This document shows positions 1 to 11,885 of a stretch of 64,000 nucleotides of DNA, in pieces. The DNA comes from Orthonyx spaldingii (Eukaryota > Chordata > Aves > Passeriformes > Orthonychidae): contig VZTJ01000523.1 of NCBI GenBank assembly GCA_013397795.1, positions 3,146,023 through 3,210,022 on the forward strand. The letters are read 5' to 3'. Every line of letters begins with the position of its first letter. Position 1 is the first letter of the stretch. The notes beneath the pieces are model-generated. The model was given only the letters and a program-made list of their open reading frames with translations. It had not been told where the DNA came from and did not search any database. The position numbers were made by a program, and so were the translations under genes.

Positions 1-1079
1 GCCAGAGCTCAGTGCTGGTGGTGCCAGCACAGGGGCAGGGCCTTTATTCCAACACCCAGAGATGGGGCTGATATTTTATTTACTAAGAAAGAACCTTCTT
101 CCATTCCCTGCTTCCCTGAAAAAAAAAAAGACCGAGCAAGAGAACGAAAACCCTCTCAGGCTCATTAAAGGCAAATGTTCCCACTTAGGAAAAACTGAGG
201 GGTTTTCACTCACGGCTTATGAGAAACAGCAGCCAGCTGGGTTCTCCTCATCCCTGTCCCCCTCCCCTGCTCTCCTCCCAACACCCTCCCATCCCACATC
301 CCAGCAGCTCCAGAGGTGGCATCCAGGGCAGTTGGGCTGTTCCAGGGACACGTGGAGGGGGCAGAGGAAGGTGCTGAGGCCTCTCAGCATCCCTTGGCCT
401 GGAGCTGCTCTGAGTGATGGGGGATGGAGGAGCTGATCCCTCTCCCTCCTCTCCCAAAGCCTCGGCCCTCGGCAGAGCCAGGAGGTGGCTCTGCAGGGGG
501 ATCACATCCCACGGCAGGGAAGGGCAGGGGGATGTAGGACCCAAAGGTTTGGCTGGGTGTCCTCCCAATTCCAAGCCCTGATCCCATGGAGAGCCTGGCC
601 CGGGCTGAAACAACCCTGAACAAATGCCCGTGGTGTCTGTGGGACAAGGCAGGAAATGTGGGATGAAAATCTGAATTAAAACCTGCCCAGCCTGGAGGAG
701 GCAGTCGAGCTCCCGTTCCCAGGTAGCCGGACTGTGCTGGAGCCTGAGCTCATTCCCAGCTCAGGGACGAGCTCTGGGGCCTGCAGCATTCCCTGTGCAG
801 CCTCCAGCCACCTCCCAGAGATCCGAATGGACACTGCTGGGATGGAAACGGAGCCCACAGGAGCAGAAGGAGCTTTGGGAGGGGGAGTCACAGGAGCCCA
901 GCTGGCAAAGCAGAGAAGTGCTCACAGCTGAGATCCAAGCTGAGAAAAGCTTTGAGAGGGAAAGAAGCCCCTTGGGAAAGTTCCCTGGAACATTTGGGGG
1001 AGTAGGACACAGGCAGGGAGAGGATGGATGGGTGGAAAGAAGGGAAAGGCTTCGGGGCCATTAAAAAGAAATCCCCCTC
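1..1079. other. Noncoding single-copy sequence, nothing recognised
   Basis: GC-rich sequence with a short A run at about 119-129. Short frames on both strands have no domain, no convincing start context and no family resemblance. I see no repeat family or RNA gene. Confidence 0.5.
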
Positions 1080-1480
1080 CGCGGGGCAGGAAAATCAGCT
1101 TTGTTTTCGAAAGCAAACAAGCAAACACATGTTCAGCCCGGCTAAACACAACCTCTCTGAGTTATTATTTATTATTTCTGCCATGGCAACATTCAGGGAC
1201 TTCTGGAAGACTGAAAGGGATCCCTGTGTTGGGCTTTGTAGCGACACGGAGCAGGAGACAGCCCTTGAGCAGGAGATCAGACACAACAAATGGGAGCAGC
1301 CGAGGGATGAAGGGTGGGAAGCGAAGGAACAATAACAAGGCTGTGTTTGCTCTTGCCAGCTCTGTACACATCAAGGGGGGTTGAAGGCTCCATGGTTTAA
1401 CAGCTTTGAAACTTTGCTGTAAACACGGCTTTGAGCAAAAAATGAAGTGGAAATAAATAAAAACATTTCAATTAACGGAG
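1080..1480. promoter_or_regulatory. Candidate cis-regulatory island with forkhead-like motifs
   Basis: AT content rises against the GC-rich surroundings. The segment holds two adjacent GCAAACA motifs at about 1112-1126 and a TGTAAACA forkhead-type site near 1418, then an AT-rich stretch ending in ATTTCAATTAA at about 1466-1476. TTATTATTTATTATTT lies at about 1162-1177. Motif density alone suggests an enhancer; there is no evidence of conservation or activity here. It could be chance AT-rich DNA. Confidence 0.25.
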
Positions 1481-1710
1481 CTGCTCCGCTCCCTCTGCAC
1501 CGCCGCCATCCAAGGGTTCTTTGGAAGTGGGAGCAGCTCTGCTGTGGGCTCTGCGCTCACATGGTTCTGCTGCAGAGCTGGGAAATCCAGAGCTCCCAGT
1601 TCACTTCCAAGTGGGATTAACCCAAGATTCTGCAGGAGGAACAGACACAGTGTCAGTGGAGCAGCTCCTGCTTCCACACTGCTTCCTCCTCAGCAGCTGT
1701 GCCGAGGTGT

Positions 1711-1862
1711 GCCCTGCTCACAGCCTGGGATGGGAATTCCTTCCCCGTGCCCTGCTCACAGCCTGGGATGGGAATTCTTTCCCCGTGCCCTGCTTACAGC
1801 CTGGGATGGGAATTCCCTCTCCATGCCCTGCTCACAGCCTGGATTTTGAATTCACTCTCAAG
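1711..1862. repeat. Minisatellite, 38-bp unit, 4 copies
   Basis: Units start at 1711, 1749, 1787 and 1825. Each begins GCCCTGCTCACAGCCTGGGA and continues into TGGGAATTC plus a pyrimidine stretch. The first three copies are nearly identical and the fourth is diverged (GGATTTTGAATTC). The array keeps several overlapping frames open, which are not genes. Confidence 0.9.
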
Positions 1863-3614
1863 GAGGGAATTCTCTCTCAGGAAATTCAGGGAGCTCAGGG
1901 CAATGGCTGAGGGTCCAAGTGGGTCTTCACTCCCCTTCCCAGTCCATCCCACCACCAAGGGGATGATGATCCACGGATGAGCATGTGGGCCATGGATGAT
2001 GCTCCTCTGCAGCCCCAAGACTCAGGGGAGACAACAGAGTGTCAAGGGGGGCTTTTTCACCCCAAACCCCTCTGTGCAATCCCAGCATCACCAGGAAAGG
2101 CCAAGCAGCAGCTTTGGATGGACTGTCAGCGATTCACAGGGAATTGTTCTGCTCTCCCAGGAGACTGGGGACAGTCAGAGCAAAGGGAGGTTTGGGGACA
2201 GCCAGGGCTGTGTCTTGTCCTTCCTCCAGCACAACAAATCCTCCTGCCAGCTCCAGTTTTCCCAATGCCAACAGTAAAACTCCCAAGAAGCCAAGCAGGG
2301 ATGTTTTTTCAAAAGAAAGAGCTAAGCCAGCCCTGTGGTTGTTATTTGTTGTTTACCCCTTGCTCCAGGGTTAACAAGTGCTGAGCAAAACTCCCGGGAA
2401 GAAATCTTTCTCCCAGGTAAACATCCGGCCCTGCTCGAGTCCAAACAGCTTTTACTGCCGACTTCAGAGGAGCCAGATTCTCCCTGAGTGTCTTCTCAGG
2501 CTGTCTCACACCAGGCAGGGATCTTCAGGCACTTTGAAGGGGTCAGGCTCCTGCTGGGACAGGTAATTTCCCAGTGGGAAGCAGCCTGAGTTGCTGGCTC
2601 TGGCTCAGGGCTGTGCCTGTGGTGGTTTTCAGGGAAGAAGGAAAGAGGGAGTGGGTGGCACAGGGAAGGGTTTAAGGGGAGGACAAGCAGTACCAAGAGG
2701 GGAGCCCGGAGCAGAGCTGGATGAGGAGGATGCAGGGATGGAGGAGGCTGGGAAGTGCAGTGAGGACCAGGCTGGAGTTCTGAGCACGAGGAGGAAAGCG
2801 AGAGGAAATCAGAGGGTCGGCACATGCCCACGGAGAGCCGCCGTGTTCTCAGCACACTGACAGTTTGCCTGTGATCCTGGGTTTTCCTTCTTGCCTGTGA
2901 CCTCTCCTTGTCCTTCTCCTCCTGGAGCAGGAGGTTTGTGCTGCCTCAGCCTTTTTTCCACCACTCACCCCCATCATTCGGGCATCATCTCCCTCAGCCC
3001 TGGCTCGGGCTGTGCACCCAGAGCCTCCTCGCTGTTCTCCCAGCTCCCAGGGGTGACCTTGCCTGTCCATCCACAGCCGAGTTTCCAGGCTGTTATCTCT
3101 CCATGGCTTGGTTTGACACGTCCCTGTCTGGAGCAGTGACTGATGGCAGCCCAGCCTGCTCGAAGCCAGCCCGGGCTGCTCGAAGCCAGCCAGGCACTGT
3201 TACCAAGCTCATTTGTCTGGCCCTCAGCTGGGACTGCAGCCAAGCACAGCTTTCCCTTCCCTCACCCACCTTTTCCCTCCCTTCCACAAAGGTGTTTGTC
3301 TTCATCTCTCAGCCCCTCCTGGAGCCAGCTCCCCCCATCACTCTCCCAGACAGAAGTGCAGGGTCAGCTCTGCCTCTCCCAACCTGCGATAAGCAGCTTT
3401 TATCACTCACTACCTGCAGTTTCAAACCACTCCGTATTTCTTCATCTTCCCTCACGTGCAGCAAGGTTCCCAGACTGCTGATGGTGCTTCTTCATGGCCC
3501 TCGTTCAAGGGCTCCTTGAACCTGGGTGCAAAAACCCCCTGGCCAAGGCTCCCTTTCCCTCTCCTCGTCATTGCCCTCCTGCCTTGCGCTGAGTGCAATA
3601 ATTATAATAATTAA
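1863..3614. other. Noncoding sequence; short internal duplication, AT tract at right end
   Basis: Mostly GC-rich single-copy DNA. A short tandem duplication with the core GCTCGAAGCCAGCC sits at about 3159-3192. The right end (about 3595-3615) is a run of ATAATTATAATAATTAATAA abutting the CR1 element that follows. The frame at 2908-3519 (203 codons) has no recognisable domain and I treat it as chance. Confidence 0.45.
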
Positions 3615-3756
3615 TAATGGAATCAGAGGATGATTTGGTTGGGAAGGGACGTTGCAGATCACCTTGTTCCAACCCCTGCTGTGGGCAGGGACACCTTCCA
3701 CTACCCCAGGTTCACCCTGGCCTTGGACACTTCCAGGGATGGGGCAGCCAGAGCTG
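3615..3756 (-). mobile_element. CR1 LINE, 5'-truncated 3' end (left arm of inverted pair)
   Basis: Reading left to right it shows the reverse complement of a CR1 3' end: GGAATCAGAGG, then GGTTGGGAAGGGAC, TTCCAACCCCTGC, GGGCAGGGACACCTTCCACT and CCTTGGACACTTCCAGGGAT. The element is therefore on the minus strand with its 3' tail at 3615. Only the last ~140 bp of CR1 remain. A second CR1 piece in the opposite orientation begins within about 15 bp. Confidence 0.85.
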
Positions 3757-3767
3757 GGAGGAGCAGC

Positions 3768-3898
3768 CACAGCTTGGCCAGGTTGGACGGGGCTTGGAAC
3801 AGCCTGGGATAGTGGGAGGTGTCCCTGCCCAGGGCAGGGGGTGGCACTGGATGAGCTTTAAGGTCCCTTCCAGCCCAGCCCATTCTGGGACTCTGGGG
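3768..3898 (+). mobile_element. CR1 LINE, 5'-truncated 3' end (right arm of inverted pair)
   Basis: Plus-strand CR1 3' end: GGCCAGGTTGGACGGGGCTT, GGATAGTGGGAGGTGTCCCT, GGGGGTGGCACTGGATGAGC, TTTAAGGTCCCTTCCAGCCC and a decayed tail CATTCTGGGACTCTGG. With the copy just upstream it forms two CR1 ends pointing away from each other, so the arms can pair over roughly 100 bp. Confidence 0.85.
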
Positions 3899-5726
3899 TT
3901 CTCCAGGCACAGCCCTTGCACGGCAGCACTGAGCACATCTGGCAGGGGCACAGCTGGACCCTGCTCTGCCCAGGAGCTTGGTGATCCCCATTTGGGAACC
4001 TGCAAGAGCCCCTCACGACAGTCTGTTGGAAATGTGGCTCTGAACCCATGGGATGCAGCTTTCTCCCAGGCCTTTATCCCAATTTTAGTGTTCTGAAGGG
4101 CACCGGGAACACTGCAGACACCCCCTAGGGGTACCCTGTATCCTCAGGTCTAAATTGTTTCTGTTACCAAATGATTTCACTGGAAGTGGCTCCACATCTG
4201 CTTCCTCCTGCCCTGACCAACATTCCCACGTGCCCACAGAAGGACCAGCTGCCCTTGGACTCTGCCAACACTCCCTCGCCCACCCTCGTGAATCCAAGGA
4301 AGCCTCAATTAAACAGGATTAGTGATAACACGGGAAAATGGAGAGCAGGAAGCCTGAGGTGTAAACAGAGCCGTGGAACAGCTCAAACACACAAACACAC
4401 AGAGCAGCAGCTCCTCAAGATCCTCCGTCTGCAGAAATGTTCCTGTAAATCACGGGGAAAGCTCCGGGAATTGCTACAACAAACCTGAGGGCAGAGCCCG
4501 CTGCTCTCTCACCTGGGCACACCTCGTTCTCTGAGCCTGCCCATGGATTCCGCCGGGATTTCCCTGGAGTGAGGCACGGCTGAGTGCGAGGAATTGCTCC
4601 GGCAGGGGCGGGGTGATGGATGGACTTGAACTTCCCGAGGGTGATGAGCCCCGAAATGAGAAAGGTGCTGAATTCCCTCCCTCACCTGGAATTGAAATGG
4701 AAATGAAGCTGTTTTCCAGATAATCCGGCCAACTTTAGGCTCGTTCCTGCTGCATCCCGGGGCTGCACAGTGCAGGCACTCTGCTCTCACCTCAGGAGCT
4801 GCCTCCCGGGAAATATTCCCAATCATCTGCTCTCCCTGCCTGCCCCATTCCTCACAAAACGACTGGCTCAGACTTTTGCAAATGCTGTTCCCAGAGGAAT
4901 CAGAACATTTCCAGTGGGATATTCCCTGGGTGGGATGTTTCCAAGGTGGTTGGAACTGGGGGGGTCTGCAGAGCCCCCACCTCACCCACCACGAGCCAAA
5001 GGTGCCTCCTCATCTCCCTGGAGGAACCAAAACTCTGTGGAACAGCTCAAAAAAAGAGGATCTAAAACCATGGGAGAAATCAGGGAGCACCAGGGGTGTC
5101 AGCAGCATCCCTGTGTCACCTGAGGTCCCTCAGCCACAGCCCTGTCCTGGCGTTGTCACTGAGCCACGAGATCATCGAGATCTCATAACAGCCTGGAGCT
5201 CATGAGATGATAAAGCTGAGCGACTTTACCCTGATTGAAGCAAAATATTTAGAGAAGGCTTTCCAGTGTTTATAGTAGGGGTTTGGAATTTTTATTTCAT
5301 TGGAAATTTGGAGCTGCTGACACTGTTGTTCAAATCTGGGATGAAAGAAGACTGGAACAGTGATGTTTTTGGCTGACTGGGAATGTTGTGCCGCAGCCAG
5401 CTCTAACAGCCTTGTCTTATTCCCCTCCAAGCAGAGGATAAAAGAGAAATATTTTCACTTTCCCAAGGAAAGCCAGAACAAAATTCCTAACCCGGGTTTG
5501 CAGAGGCTGGGCAAGGAGAAGGCTCCTCAGGTGGCTTCCAAAAGTTTGCAGTGATGGAAGTGGCTGAAGCGATGCTGCAGGTGAGCTACAACCTGGGAAC
5601 GTCACTGTTTTCCAAACTGGGCTGCTCCTTCTGAACCCCAATCTATTGGACACTGGCTTAGGAGCATTCCAAGGTGCACCTGGTTGGGAGTAACTTTATT
5701 TGCAGGAGTGGCTTTAGATTTAAATG
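3899..5726. other. Noncoding single-copy sequence
   Basis: No recognisable gene or repeat. A minor CA-rich patch (ACACACAAACACACAGAG) lies at about 4387-4404. AT content is higher at 5215-5345 and 5430-5490, without a clear motif cluster. Confidence 0.45.
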
Positions 5727-5950
5727 GGATATTGAAAGAAATCCTTCTCTGTGAGGATGGTGAGGCCCTGGCACAGGGTGCCCAGAGATGCTGTGGCTGC
5801 CCCATCCCTGGAAGTGTCCAAGGCCAGGCTGAACAGGGCTTGGAGCAACCTGGGCTGGTGGAAGGTGTTCCTGCCCATGGCAAAGGTGGAACTGGGTGGG
5901 ATTTAAGGTCCCTTTCTGCCCAAACCACCCTGGGACTCTGGGAATATCCC
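5727..5950 (+). mobile_element. CR1 LINE, 5'-truncated
   Basis: Plus-strand CR1 3' region. It runs from the decayed end of the ORF2 coding part (GATGGTGAGGCCCTGGCACA, GGTGCCCAGAGATGCTGTGG) through GCCCCATCCCTGGAAGTGTC to the 3' end GGTCCCTTTCTGCCCAAACC. The terminal octamer repeats are decayed (GGGACTCTGGGAAT). Length is about 220 bp of a several-kb full element, so it is inactive. Confidence 0.9.
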
Positions 5951-7681
5951 TGTTGCCTTGAGTCCTTGCATGTTCTGGAGAGAAGTTTTCAGCTTTGGAA
6001 GACTTCATTCATTTTTAAATTTCCCTTCCCACATCTCTTCTCTCCTGCAACGACCTGGATTTAATCATTTGCGGAATTTCATTGAATTGCTGTGGAATTC
6101 TGAGCTGCAGAGACGGGGAGAGCTGGGTGCTCCCTCTGGTGGGGCTGGCACAGGGGGCTGCTGCCAGGTCCCACAGCTGTTCCTGCAGATGTGACCCAGC
6201 CCTGGAGGTGTCAGGGACTGGCCAACTGCAAGGGATGAAACCCCATTTCCCTTCCCTCAGCTATGGCTCTGCTGGGAGAGCTGGGAGGAGCTGGGAATGC
6301 TGTGAGCACAGGTGGATGGAGGGAGGCAAAGCCTCAGAATTTCCATTAAAAGGGGATCAGTCTCACTCCAGGTGTGGCAGAAAGATGGAAGGGCTTCTCT
6401 GCTCCCTCCAAGGAAATCCCAACCCCAGTGAGCTCATGTGTGTCCTCCTTTGGAAGCCCCCACCACATTTCCATGAAGAGCTGAGCTCAGCTCCTCTGGC
6501 TGCTCAATCAATATTCCCTTCCCAGGTTAATGCAGTCAGCAGCTCAATTAAGGGAAAACCTCGTGGGAATGGGAATAAGTGCGTTTGGATGGAGCGAACA
6601 GCAGGTCCCTGTACCCCGGCTCCCAGAGCAATCAAACCCAGGCTCCTGCGCCTGGAGAGCTCTCCTGGAGCCAGGTGTCTGCTTGGGACCCGTCAGCACC
6701 CCAGATCCCCAGGAAATTGGCTTTGGGAACAGCCTGCAGAACGTTCCTGAGCTTGGGAATGCTCTGGGTATGGCAGCAATAGGAGGGGGAGGGAGGGACA
6801 CAGGAGGCCCTTCGCCAGGGAGTGATGGAGCTGGGAGAAGTCCCCAGCTAAAACATGGGGGATTTTGGCTCCCTGTGCCCACAGAGCTCTTTGTGTCTCC
6901 ACGTTGGGCTGACAGGATAAAACCTGCAGTAAATGAATGCAAAGTGAGCAGGGAAGTTCCTGTCTCTGGCAGAGGACGTTACAGGGAGGGAGGAGGAAAG
7001 GATGATGTACGAGAGACAGGAGCGTTCCCCCCTCCTTCCTCTTTCTAATGAATTTTTCCCATTAGCTTGAGGTGATTTTATGAAATCCATGTTGACTCTG
7101 ATGTCGCAGTTCCTTCCTCCTTCTGTGAGGACAGGAGAGAGGGACAGCACTGCAGAGATCGGGCGCTGAGGCTGTCACCTGGAATGCAGGAGCCTGGACC
7201 CAGCAGTGACCTGAGTCAGAGACTCCTTTATTGACCCGAGTAAATAAAGTGTGCAGGGAACAGACCCCTGGTGATGTGGGGAGGGAGGAATGGGATCCAT
7301 TTTTTCCCTTCTGTGATAAGTCCTTGGCCGGGCTGGCAGTTGGAATCAGGAAGATCATTTCTCTAATCCAGATGGTTAATAAATGTGGATTGCTTTGCTA
7401 AAACCACTTGACAAAATGCAATTACTGCTGGCTGCAGAGCTTCCAGACAAGGAGCCAGGCTGGGAGCAGGCTCTGCTCTGGCTGGAAAAGCCACGGGGCT
7501 GAGGCAGCTGCTGTAAATCCTGGGGCCAGCCCAGCAAAGGACTCAAAGGCGTTCCCTACGCTCACCTTTCGCTGGGAACCTGAGGAGTTCTCCCACACCT
7601 TCATCCCGAAGGTGCTGGTGCTGATCCCACTCTCTGCTCTCGGCGTGCCCAGGCTGGGATATGGCCCTGGGGGGCCTGGCT
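5951..7681. other. Noncoding single-copy sequence
   Basis: No repeat family or convincing gene. The frame at 6082-6750 (222 codons) overlaps several other open frames in GC-rich sequence and has no recognisable domain; I regard it as chance. Around 7220-7260 there is a short AT-rich stretch with GAGTAAATAAAG. Confidence 0.4.
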
Positions 7682-8190
7682 GAGGGAGGGATTGTCCCTC
7701 TCTGCTCTGCCCTGGGGCAGTTTTGGGCACTGCAATGTCAGAAAGATCTAAGGCTGTCAGAGAGGGAGGACAAAAGGAGCCACACGGGGATGGGGGAGCA
7801 GGAAGGGGCCACAGGGAAGTGGCTGAGGTCACTTGGAATGTCCAGCCTGGAGAAGAGGAGACTGAGGGCAGAGCTCAGTGGCTCAGTGGGAGCTGATCTC
7901 TGATCTCTGCTCTCTGTGATAGGGACAGGACCCAGGGAATGCCTGGAGCTGTGCCAGGGGGGGGTCAGGCTGGAGATCAGGGAAAGGTTTCTTCCCCCGG
8001 AGGGTGTCAGTCACTGTCCAGGCTCCCGAGGGAATGGGCACGGGTCCCAGAGCTCCAGGAGCGTTTGGACACCGCTCCCAGGGATGCGCAGGGTGGGGTT
8101 GTTGAGGTATCTGTGCAGGGACAGGCATTGAACTGGATGATCCTGGTGGGTCTCTCCCAACTCAGGAGATTCTCTGATTCCCTAATTCCA
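7682..8190 (+). mobile_element. CR1 LINE fragment with ORF2 C-terminal remnant
   Basis: The longest young-type CR1 piece here, about 510 bp on the plus strand. In frame near 7836-7880 it reads LGMSSLEKRRLRAEL, matching the conserved C-terminal SLEKRRLRGDL-type motif of CR1 ORF2. It then shows ACAGGACCCAGGGAATG, a degenerate linker, GGATGATCCTGGTGGGTCTC and the 3' end CCCAACTCAGGAGATTCTCT with the tail GATTCCCTAATTCC. Frames change several times, so it is dead. The same 3' subfamily recurs on the minus strand near 44.55 kb. Confidence 0.85.
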
Positions 8191-9229
8191 TGTTTTATTG
8201 GTGCTCCTTGGCCATGGGAGCAGTTGGGCTCCTCCTGGCTGGGAGCCCCATGGGAAACGTCCCCCAGCACCGGGGAAGGACCTGTGGTGGGGCAGGGTTG
8301 GATTCTGGGCTGGAGCCCACTTTGAGGTTTCATTGCAGCCTTGCACAAGAAGCAGTTTGGAGGTTAAAAGCAGCACACTTGTGTTTATTTCTCCGCTTTG
8401 GCACATCTGCTACTCACTAAAGCTATTTTGGGGGCTCTAAAAGTGGCAGTTTTAGAGAGCTCTAAATGGGTCAGCAATTTCCGGGTTGGTTTTTTTTTTC
8501 TGAAAAGAATATAATTTGAACCACAGATGGGAGATGTTAAAAAGGGTTGAGAGAAGGGTTTGGGGACACCTCTTCTATCCCCAGGTGAGACAGTTTTGGG
8601 GGAGAAGAATGAACATTCACGTTCAGGGCTCCCCTTTTAAATCCAGCTCACCCCATCCCCACACCAATCCTGGGGCATGGACAAGTGTGATCCTATAGAA
8701 TCCCATGTCCTCTAACAAGGGATGTGATTCCAGGTGGATTTTTCTTGACTTGCCCTGGTGGGAAGTAAACCAGGGGTGAGTCCGTGGTGAGCAGCACTTT
8801 CCAGTCAGAGCTCAAAGCAGAGATGTGGTTCTCTATGTTCACAATTTAATTCCAAATCCCATTTCCCGGCCCGGCTCCCAGAGCCTCCCCAGCCCCAGGA
8901 ATGCTCCCTGGGAGCTTTCTAGGTCAAACAGTTATTTTTTTAGAGGAAACACTTAAAACTAAAATGCTGCAGAATTTCCCCCGAGGTTACAGAGTTTGTT
9001 TAGGCTTCTCCAAGCAGAGGATCTCAATCACTGGGAACTGCAAACCTCCCCCAGACGTTCGTCCCGCTCCCGTTGCAGGCACAGCCCGCTTTCCCAGTTT
9101 TTACAGCAAACAACAACACCAGAGCTGCTCCCTGCACAGATCAACACCCGAGGGAATGGCAGAGCCGAGCCAGGAAGAGGAGCAGGAACTGAGGAGTCCA
9201 GAGCAGGGACACCACGGCCGGGAGCAGGC
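8191..9229. other. Noncoding single-copy sequence
   Basis: Nothing recognised beyond a short T run at 8489-8497. A direct sequence reading gives no domain-bearing frame. Confidence 0.45.
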
Positions 9230-9287
9230 ACAGGTTGGATCGATGATCTGAGAGGTCTTTTCCAACCTTAACAATTCCATGATCCCA
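9230..9287 (+). mobile_element. CR1 LINE 3' tail fragment
   Basis: About 55 bp: GGTTGGATCGATGATCTGAG, AGGTCTTTTCCAACCTTAAC, AATTCCATGATCC. This is the terminal part of a CR1 subfamily with the GATGATCT...AGGTCTTTTCCAACCTTA end, also present near 11.9 kb (minus) and 38.8 kb (plus). Confidence 0.8.
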
Positions 9288-10035
9288 CAAGGCCTGGGAG
9301 CTGCTGTCCAGCCCCTTGGCAAGCACAGTACCCCCGGGGAGGAGGACGGGGAGGCTCCGTGGGAGGGGGTTACCAGCGGGTCAGGAGGAGGATGAGGGGC
9401 TGGGATGAGGCAGAGGGCAGAGGGGCAGTGCAGGCCATGTCTCCCTCCCATCCTCAAATGCAAAACATTCCCTCCAACCTCCTGGTTTTCCATCTAAAAA
9501 TAACCCGTTCTCAGTGCGGTGGTGGCTCAGAGAAACGTAATTTATCACACCAAAGGCGGGGTTGGGGATGTGCATTTGAGGGTGGCAATGGTCAGGGTTC
9601 GACCCTGCTCAGTGAGTTCCAAAAGAGCTTTTTGAGAACAGAGAGACCTGAGGGTGGGATTAGAAGATGAGTTTTGGTCTGGAGAAGGTCACGTCCATTT
9701 GAACCCCCTTGACAGGCAATGGTTGTGCCAGTGCAATTTGCACTTGCGTGTCCTTAGCGCCAGCCAAACCTTGGGCCAGGTTCTCCACAAGCACCTCCTC
9801 CAAAATCCATGGAAATCAGCACTGAAGGGGTTGAGGAGTGACCCCACACTTCCACAGATCTTTCTGCTTCCCAGTGAGCTCTGGCCTGCTCCAGCTGCTG
9901 CCTCTTCCAGGCCACTGCTTCCCGGGCTCATCCTCTCGGAGCAATTACCCCGCCGTGGATCTGCCTTTGCAGAGCCGGCTTTCCAGTGGGGAGAGGAGCT
10001 CTGGGTGGAAGGACTGGAGGCAAGTCAGAGCTAGG
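9288..10035. other. Noncoding single-copy sequence
   Basis: No recognised feature. The overlapping short frames at 9654-10071 have no domain. Confidence 0.4.
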
Positions 10036-10362
10036 AAAGCAATCAATTGTTCGTTAATGGAGTTACAGTAAAGATGTTATCCAAAACCACCGTGGCTGCC
10101 TAATTATTCATAACATCCCTCTGGAGATTCTCCTTTTGGCAAACTGTGAATCTCTGCTTTGTTGCCACAATAAAAGCAGTTTCAGGGCTGTAAATGAGAG
10201 GGTACAAATCACCATGGAGCCCCTGACAATATGGCAGCTCCCGAGCCTTGGATTACATGGTAATTTCCATGCAATATCCAGGTTATTACGTGGTAAGTGC
10301 CATGTCATTACAGGCTAAATGAATGATTATCACCCCTGCTTGACAAATTCACCTGACAAATT
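10036..10362. promoter_or_regulatory. Candidate conserved noncoding element (homeodomain/SOX motif island)
   Basis: An AT-rich island of about 330 bp inside GC-rich DNA. Visible sites include CAATTGTTCGTTAATGG at about 10044, TAATTATTCATAA at about 10100, CTTTGTT (SOX/TCF type) at about 10158, ACAATATGG at about 10225, GGATTACATGGTAATTTCC at about 10250 and a tandem TGACAAATT at about 10341 and 10354. No coding potential is seen. The composition resembles developmental enhancers, but conservation cannot be judged from this sequence alone. Confidence 0.4.
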
Positions 10363-11885
10363 TTCCTCCCTCCTCGGTCTCTGGGATGTCTGCAGGCAGG
10401 ATGCTGTGTCCATGAGGAACAGCGTGGTTGGGGTGGGCTCTTCCACCCCTGGATTTCCCCAGTCCCACCACGGGCTGTGCCCATGGACAGCGGGATGTGT
10501 AAGGCTGTGACCCAGCTCTCTGTGTGTGCTCCAGACACAAAATATTGATAGGAATTTTGGAATATCCATGCCAATGGAAACAGCTTCAAAGTTCCAAAAA
10601 GGAACAGAAATACTCCAGTGCAGCTGAAGGAACTGTTTGAAAATCCTGAGTTAACAGGAGCAGAAAATGATTTACAGTCTCCTCTCAGCTTTATCATCCC
10701 TGTCCTGAATATTCCAAGCTCCTCTGCACATGCTGGGAAACAGCTCCAGCTGGAGAGTGGAAGTTTTTCACTTTGTACAACCTAGGGCTGCTTAAAACTG
10801 CCACGGGCCTGATCCACAGTTTTGTGACACCTTTAAATTCTCTTGCATTGGGCTTGAGGTGGTCTCATGGATTTAAGGAATGGCCACAGCCTTGCGCAGA
10901 ACAAGAATTCAGCTGTTCAGGTAACTTGAATGGCCGTGTTTTTTTCCACAGGAATATCTATAGGTGTCTGTATTTAATCTACAGATCTTTGTAGAGCATG
11001 ATCAGACCCAGCCTGGTGATGTTTGATGGGTGTCAGGGACATCGAGCCTGAATATCCTCATAGGGAGGGATGTTCAGCCACAGGCAATCAGTGCCACTTC
11101 CCAGACTGGGAGTTCTACCCTGGAGAATAAACAACCAACAAGAAATGGAAAGATTCAGAAATGCCAAATCCTTTAAGCCCTGACACTTCCCTGAGCCTCA
11201 GAAACTCCAGCCCCCACATTCCTGCAGGGTTTGCACTTTAATTGCAGTGGTATCCCCCGGGAAGTCAAACTCCGGATGGGCCCAAAGCTCCACGTCTCCT
11301 CCTGTGCCTCCTTAACGTGTTTCCTCCATGTCCTGCTCATGCTCAGGACTGACAATCCAGAAAAAACGCTGCAAATACTTGTCCCATGTCCCCTCCCCAG
11401 GCCGACTGAGAGATGAAAAGGGATCTCTCTTTGATATTCCAAACATCCCATGTGCACACAGGCCCAGATCCCACACATGGCTCCCAGGTTCCTTGTCAGG
11501 ACACCTGGATCTCCACTATTCCCACTGTTCAGACACTTCCATGGGAAACTGCTTTGCTTTGGCCCTAAAACCACAACCACAGCAGCTTTGGAAACCTCCT
11601 TCTGTCCTGCACCACCACAGACACCAGAGAACACCCTGGCTATTCCTGGGTAACCAGCTCTGTGTTCTCCCTGCCCAACCTGGTGAGTTTGGAATCGAGA
11701 GATTGTCACCAGCCTCTTGCCATGGTGACAATTATCCTGCAGTAACTTTAAAGACAACCACAATCCATGAGGACAAGCAACATTCCAGAGTCTTCTGATG
11801 GAATATGCAAAGCTTAGAGCTGGCTTGAAATGGAGAAGAAGAAAACAGCCTAGGTGGGTCTGGAGCTGCTGAAAGGACAAAGGAG
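10363..11885. other. Noncoding single-copy sequence
   Basis: Moderate GC, no recognised repeat. A minus-strand frame of 235 codons spans 11173-11880 but shows no domain. A pyrimidine run ending in CCACAG at about 10952 resembles a splice acceptor, but no supported exon follows. Confidence 0.4.
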
